From: Congeria kusceri
Lineage: Eukaryota > Mollusca > Bivalvia > Myida > Dreissenidae
DNA: 64,000 nucleotides
Assembly (NCBI GenBank): GCA_027627225.1
Contig: CM051027.1
Location: 92,633,651 to 92,697,650 of the forward strand
Reading direction: 5' to 3'
The notes beneath the pieces were generated by a model. It worked only from the letters and a program-made list of their open reading frames with translations. It made no database searches and had not been told where the DNA came from. Every line of letters begins with the position of its first letter. Within the stretch, counting starts at the first letter, position 1. The position numbers and the translations under genes are program-made. Below are positions 59,079-64,000 of the stretch, piece by piece.

Positions 59079-59544
59079 AAATTTAACGTTTCGCAATTGA
59101 CAGGCCTTGTTTCCGATGACATCAGCAACAGCAGCAGCACCGCCATCATCATTTGCAGAAGCATCGTCATCATTCATCATCAACATCAGTTACAACAGTT
59201 ACCATTGGGTCTAATATCGCCATACTGGTAACTGTGTCATTATTACAATCCCTTCCATAATAACTACCATCGTCATCACTATTATCGTAATAAAATAGTT
59301 CAACAATAACACAACCATTACACCGGAACCACCATCAACAACAAATTCCATATGTAACTGGTACTATGAACAAGCTATTTTTAAAATGTGCCGCTGAAAT
59401 ATAGCGACGTTTATGGTGGATAACAGTAACATTTTATTATTAAACCCTTGGATTTAGCTTCAATGAACCAGAGATATTTTTTTGTAAGTAAATTTTTTAT
59501 CGCGTGCGCCTGGATTCTATGCGTTGTGATCATCGGCCCAGAAG
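59079..59544. other. Unassigned DNA with CAN-rich runs
   Basis: Contains loose AGC/ATC/ACC microsatellite-like sequence (59125-59340). No gene. Confidence 0.4.
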
Positions 59545-59780
59545 ACTTGTTAGTTGGGTTACGGGGATAGTTCAAGACACGTTAGACGCCCCGGGCGACC
59601 TGAAACGCCCCTAGCGACCCTGATTCTTCGAATGCCCTGTAGGAAGCGTCTAATACACCGCACCTGAGCACATGACATCGTATGCGGAAGACGGGCTAGT
59701 AGGTTCGGATGTAGCAGGGCTCGAACCTGCGACCCAGGGTTGTTAAGTAAGTGTGTCACCACTAGACCAATGATCAAGGA
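59545..59780 (-). mobile_element. tRNA-derived SINE
   Basis: From about 59778 on the minus strand: TTGGTCTAGTGGTGACACAC (A box), then CAGGTTCGAGCCCTG (B box, near 59715), then a body with CAGGTGCGGTGTATTAGACG and AGGGCGTTTCAGGTCG-like sequence to about 59545. The head is similar to that of the SINE at 26035 but the body differs. Confidence 0.7.
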
Positions 59781-59809
59781 TTTAAAAACAACTCAAAACA
59801 TACATATAT

Positions 59810-59980
59810 CCGAGTCAGTCCTGACCTATACACTCGTGTGTATCCGAGTCAGTCCTGACCTTTTAAATCGTGTGTATCCGAGTCAGTCCTGACCTTTTCA
59901 CTCGTGTGTATTCGAGTCTGTTCTGACCTTTTCACTCGTGTGTATCCGAGTCAGTCCTGACCGTTTCACCCGTGTCTGAC
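59810..59980. repeat. 34-bp tandem repeat, about 5 copies
   Basis: The unit is TATCCGAGTCAGTCCTGACC plus TTTTCACTCGTGTG. AGTCAGTCCTGACC is itself partly palindromic. Confidence 0.9.
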
Positions 59981-60093
59981 ACGTAAGTTTGATGAACTGT
60001 CGCTTTGAACAAGTGGCAGGCCTCTTCATTTGCACTACAATGGTATGCAATACAAGTTTCTACAATATTTCGTATATATACCAAGGATGCGCC

Positions 60094-60347
60094 TAGGGAA
60101 GATCTAAGATTTTAAAAGGCACAGTAAGCTACTCTAAAAGGGCAGATCATGATTTGTAATCAGTTATATGATTTTACATTAGGTTTTTAAACGTAGTCTA
60201 TTAATTTGCAATTAATAGTTGCGAAAATATATTTAATTAACAAAAATCATTGAACATTCCTGTGTTTATTAGCCCAGAGGGGCAGCAGGGGGGAACCAAA
60301 AAGGGGCATGGTGCAGCACCTTGCTATTTAGCTCTTGATCTTTCTCT
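60094..60347. mobile_element. hAT-like MITE, diverged copy
   Basis: Ends TAGGGAAGATCTAAGATTTT and GCTCTTGATCTTTCTCT. It shares the GAGGGGCAGCAGGGGGGAAC and GGTGCAGCACC block with the right part of 21737-23391. Flanks do not preserve an octamer duplication. Confidence 0.72.
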
Positions 60348-60469
60348 AGGTTGCCGTTTTAACATTGAAATGCTATTTATATATATTCCGCCCCATTCAA
60401 CTAATAAATTTTTTTGGTAGCAGCTTTTGCACATTAATTTTGAATTAAGGACAAGTATTTGACAATTGA

Positions 60470-61080
60470 CCTCGACCTTTCAGCTACATACCTGGTTCTT
60501 GCACACCACATGCCGTCTCATAATGCTTATCATGTCTTCCAATTAATTTGAAAATTATTCAAACCCGGACAAAATTAAGCTTCTGTCAAGTCAATGGGTT
60601 AATTTCTTAAATTTGATATTTGACCTTAAAGTGCGACCTTGACCTTGGACCAAAGGACATCTTGCGCGCGACACACTGTCTCACCATGCTTAGCACTTCT
60701 GTCAAGTTATTAGAAATTCCTTCACTGCTGGGAAAAATTATGCTCCGGACAGGGTCTCTGGATTAAATTCTTATATTTGACCTTTGACCTTTAAGTGTGA
60801 CCTTGAACTTGGACCTAGGGACCAGGTTCTTGTGCACGACACACCGTCTCGCCTTGCTAAGCACTTTTGCCAAGTTATTTGAAATTCCTTCCCTGATGGA
60901 AAAAATTATGCTCCGGACAAGGTCTATGACTTAAATTCTTATATTTGACCTTTGACCTTTAAGTGTGACCATGACCTTTGACTTAGGGACTGGTTCTGAC
61001 ACGCGACACGGTTATCACTTCTGTCCAGTTATTTAAAATTCCTCTAATGCTAGACAAAGTTATTGTCCGGACAAGAATCT
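60470..61080. repeat. About 168-bp tandem repeat, 3-4 diverged copies
   Basis: The units share TATTTGACCTTTGACCTTTA, CTTGCTAAGCACTTYTG, CAAGTTATTTGAAATTCC and ATTATGCTCCGGACA. The spacing of the CCGGAC landmarks (60567, 60745, 60913) gives a period near 170 bp. Two units contain TGACCTTTGACCT (60778-60790 and 60946-60958). Confidence 0.85.
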
Positions 61081-62849
61081 TAACATTCGTACTTGAGTAC
61101 ATACGTAACTATATGTACCCCATCATTGATAATAAGCATGGTAAAAAGTGAGGCACCTTGAAATAAACCACGAAACGTCTTAGAAAAATTAGTTTAGTTT
61201 AGATTATTGTTTTCAGTTCTCTGAATTTATACTTGTTTTTGCGAATACTTCAATTCAGCGCGTTTGTATACTAATTCGAGAGAAAGTTTATAAAACATAG
61301 CCTATATGTTTGTTTGTTTATATTTATATATTGTAACGTTTCGCCCGAGCTTCGGGTTTGCAAGTATGGCTCACACAATTAAACAATAGAACGAATAATA
61401 TAACTAATATGTATATAATTTTCCTCAAGCTACCTTGCTTTATGATTATCTTATTGTAGACAAATGATTGGTATGGAACAGTAAATTAAATAGAATTAAC
61501 TACTATTATTATACAATGACCCCGAGCACGACTTCCAGTCTGCTACGATATCCTGAGAGTGGTCTGGAACAATGTATTGACCCCGAGTCTTTGTTATGAA
61601 ACACTATATAATACTCCGGGTCTGGTACACAGGAGTGTTTGGTGTTATATCCCTATATGACCTCGTACCCTGGGTATAGAGCCTATGAAGAGACTTGATG
61701 TCTTGGTACGTAGATATGGAACTTTTATAATATCAATTTACTAGCGACCCGGGCTATTGATGGGTGGGAATCCTGCTAGCATGGCCATATGTCGCAAGAA
61801 GAGGATTGCCAGCCTCAGAGCACCCAAAGTCCCTAGTGTTTAATAAATAATATAATTCTAAATACCTTGTATAATCGTGTCGATTTTAACTCGACGAAAG
61901 CGGGAGCAGATCTGATAGAATTTACAAACGCTCACGCTTTTATACTACCCGCACATCCGGGTAACTTGACTACCTATTTACTCATGCGTAATAAACACGG
62001 GCTTTATTACCTAACGCATGCGACTGTCCACACATTACTTTCTTTGATAAATATTTGCCCTTAGGCGCAATCAGTGACTGTGTGTAATATAGATCAACTG
62101 GATGGGTAAATTCGTCACAATATTGCATAACCAGTACCTATGGGGTTGTCTCTTTAGTACGGAACGTTGTAATTCCGCCGTTTTATTTTTATCCTGCACA
62201 TTTCGCACTTTGGTAAAACGTGGAGACACGATAATTATAAAATGTCACAGCGATAATTATTGTCGAAAGTTGGTGTTTGTTTGACATTTCCGGAGACGAA
62301 GATGCGAATTAAATTTCGCCGTATCATATCTTCGCGGCCTTGCATGGAGCAAAATTTAACTGGCACAAACAGGATTCTGTCCGTACTTTACGCTATCAAA
62401 TACATCTTGTGCTTCTTTCATAACGTTTCCATTTAAAACGACGATGACGAAATAGATGGAACCCAAGTACAAAATCAAACAAATGAAATTACACTCCAGG
62501 GTAACGGTACTTGTGATCGGCGATCTCCATAGCTACACAATGATCGTAGAGAACAGGCGCACAACAGGATTTGGAGTTAGCGGGGGCGGAACTATTCAGT
62601 AACTGCCAATACACTGCTGTTGGTCACTCTTGAGACGTTAGGATATATATCAGAACGATGCAATATCGTACAAGTCACAATATGTAGAGGATATTTCTTG
62701 GTTTCAGTAGAATATAAATTTTAATTTACGAGCGATCGCAGAAATTTATATTTTTATTGGCGCAGCCACGAATGAAAAAAATATATTTTTTATGATCACG
62801 AGTGAATCAAAAATCTATATTCTACCGAAACCTACAAATTTTATTTTTT
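61081..62849. other. Unassigned intergenic DNA
   Basis: No gene is supported. 61320-61860 contains mixed-composition sequence (TTTCGCCCGAGCTTCGGG hairpin near 61341, GACCCCGAGCACGAC, GACCCCGAGTC) that may be an old element, but I found no LTRs or coding frames. Confidence 0.35.
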
Positions 62850-63080
62850 AGCTCACCTGAGCACAAAGTGCTCGTGGTGAGCGTTTGTGATCGCCCGTTG
62901 TCCGTCGTCCGTGCGTCCGTCCGTGCGTCGGTCCGTCGTCAACTTTTCATTCAAACAACATCTCCTCCTAAACCACTTGGCAGATTTTCACCAAACTTCA
63001 CAGGAATGATCATTGGGTGACCCTCTTTCAAAGTGTTCAAATCGTTACGGTCCGCTGCATATGCAGGTCACCAGAGCTAA
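62850..63080. mobile_element. AGCTCACC-headed dispersed element, short copy
   Basis: Head AGCTCACCTGAGCACAAAGT with pairing GTGCTCGTGGTGAGC, then a GTCCGTCGTCCGTGCGTCCG tract. The right end CAGGTCACCAGAGCT is the inverse of the head. It shares its architecture with 51595-53090. Confidence 0.65.
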
Positions 63081-63094
63081 AAAAATATTTTAAA

Positions 63095-64000
63095 AGTGTA
63101 AACTTGAAAAATCTTCTACTCTGAAACAACAGGGCCCAGAGGTTTCATATTTGGTATGTAACATCCTATAGTAGTCTTCTACAAAGATTGTTCAAATTAT
63201 GCCCCTAGGGTCAAAACGGGCCACGCCCAGGGGGTCACATGGTTTATATAGAATATATAGCAAAATGACTTTAAAAATCGTCTCCTCTAAAACCGCAAGG
63301 CCCAGAGATTTATTTGGTATGTAACATCCTATAGTGGTCCTCTACAAAGATTGTTTAAATTATGCGCCAGGGGTCAGAACTGGCCACACCCCGGGGGTCA
63401 CATGGTTTATATAGAATATATAGCAAATGACTTAAAAAAAACTTCTCCTCTGAAACTGCAAGGCCCAGAGTTTTCATATTTGGTATGTGACATCTTTAAC
63501 TGGTCCTTGACAAAGTTTGTTCAAATTATGCCCCTGGGGTCAAAACAGGCCACGCCCCAGGGGTCACATGGTTTATATAGAATATATAGCAAAATGACTT
63601 TTAAAATCTTCACCCCTGAAACCGCAAGACCCAGAGCTTTCATATTTTGTATGTAACATCCTATAGTGGTCCTCTACAAAGATTTTTCAAATTATGCCCT
63701 TGGGGTCAAAACTGGCCACGCCCTGGGGGTCACATGGTTTATAAAAACTTAAATAGCAAAATGTCTTTAAAAATCTTTTTCTCTGAAACCGCAAGGCCCA
63801 GAGGTTTCATAGTTAGTATGTAACATCCTATAGTGGACCTCTACAAATATTGTTCAATTTATGCCCCTGGGGTCAAAACTGGCCACGCCCGGAGGGTGGG
63901 GGTTCACACGATGTATATAGACCTTAATAGCAAAATGAATTTTAAAATCATCTCCTCAGAAACCACAAGGCCCAGAGGTTTCTTATTTGGTATGTAACAT
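63095..64000. repeat. About 167-bp tandem repeat running off the window
   Basis: At least five units with landmarks AAGGCCCAGAGGTTTCATAT, GGTATGTAACATCCTATAGT, GGTCCTCTACAAAGATTGTT and GGTCACATGGTTTATATAGA. Spacing of the CCCAGAG motif is about 165-173 bp. The array is still in progress at the right edge. Confidence 0.88.

Noticed and set aside
61320..62050. LTR of a retrotransposon
   Set aside because: I found no second copy in the window, no primer-binding site and no gag-pol frame.

Overview
This is AT-rich eukaryotic genomic DNA with no bacterial features: no operons, and genes are split by introns. It is crowded with dispersed and tandem repeats. The mix points to a marine or freshwater bivalve mollusc: APE-type non-LTR retrotransposons, several tRNA-derived SINEs, many short inverted-repeat elements (MITEs), and repeats with AGCTCACC/GAGCAC heads and GTCCGTCCGT tracts that I associate with bivalve genomes. 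A heterodont such as Dreissena is my best guess. That guess rests on recall of repeat style, not on a search.

The one host gene I can support fully lies on the + strand at 38.96-51.00 kb. Nine coding exons joined by eight GT-AG introns keep a single frame throughout (4,794 nt including the stop, 1,597 residues). They encode a polydactyl C2H2 zinc-finger protein with fifteen recognisable fingers, acidic spacers and three candidate SUMO motifs, so probably a nuclear DNA-binding regulator. The second finger of three finger pairs is interrupted by a phase-2 intron in the same arginine codon, and phase-1 introns separate the modules, so a two-exon cassette seems to have been duplicated in tandem. 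The first coding exon starts at a splice acceptor, so 5' non-coding exon(s) must lie upstream. A GC-richer stretch with a CACGTG box, a TATA-like box and a strong splice donor at 20.0-20.85 kb is a speculative candidate. Introns 4, 6 and 7 hold a LINE fragment and three MITEs.

The rest is mostly mobile and repetitive DNA. 0-9.5 kb: a duplicated 210-bp repeat, a SINE, a nearly full-length decayed LINE (3.6-8.2 kb, minus strand) with an open coiled-coil ORF1, a palindromic foldback MITE with 9-bp target duplication and a TA-flanked MITE. 10-15 kb: a GTCGGGA-rich inverted-repeat element and three minisatellites, one of which (84-bp unit, two 42-bp halves) keeps a coiled-coil-like frame open. 16-33 kb: SINEs, MITEs, a 1.65-kb hAT-like element holding 11-bp and 23-bp satellite arrays, a 0.6-kb trinucleotide tract and a 30-bp minisatellite (29.3-30.8 kb). 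33-38.9 kb: unique sequence with several RFX X-box-like sites, MITEs and microsatellites. 51-64 kb: nested DNA elements, a 1.7-kb CpG-dense foldback element, a LINE fragment with a long open RT frame, SINEs, and long-period tandem repeats up to the window edge.

I found no convincing new biochemical system. The best leads are the exon-cassette zinc-finger gene, the foldback element, and the transposon whose subterminal sequence appears to have seeded a satellite. I see no canonical functional tRNA, no rRNA and no CRISPR array.
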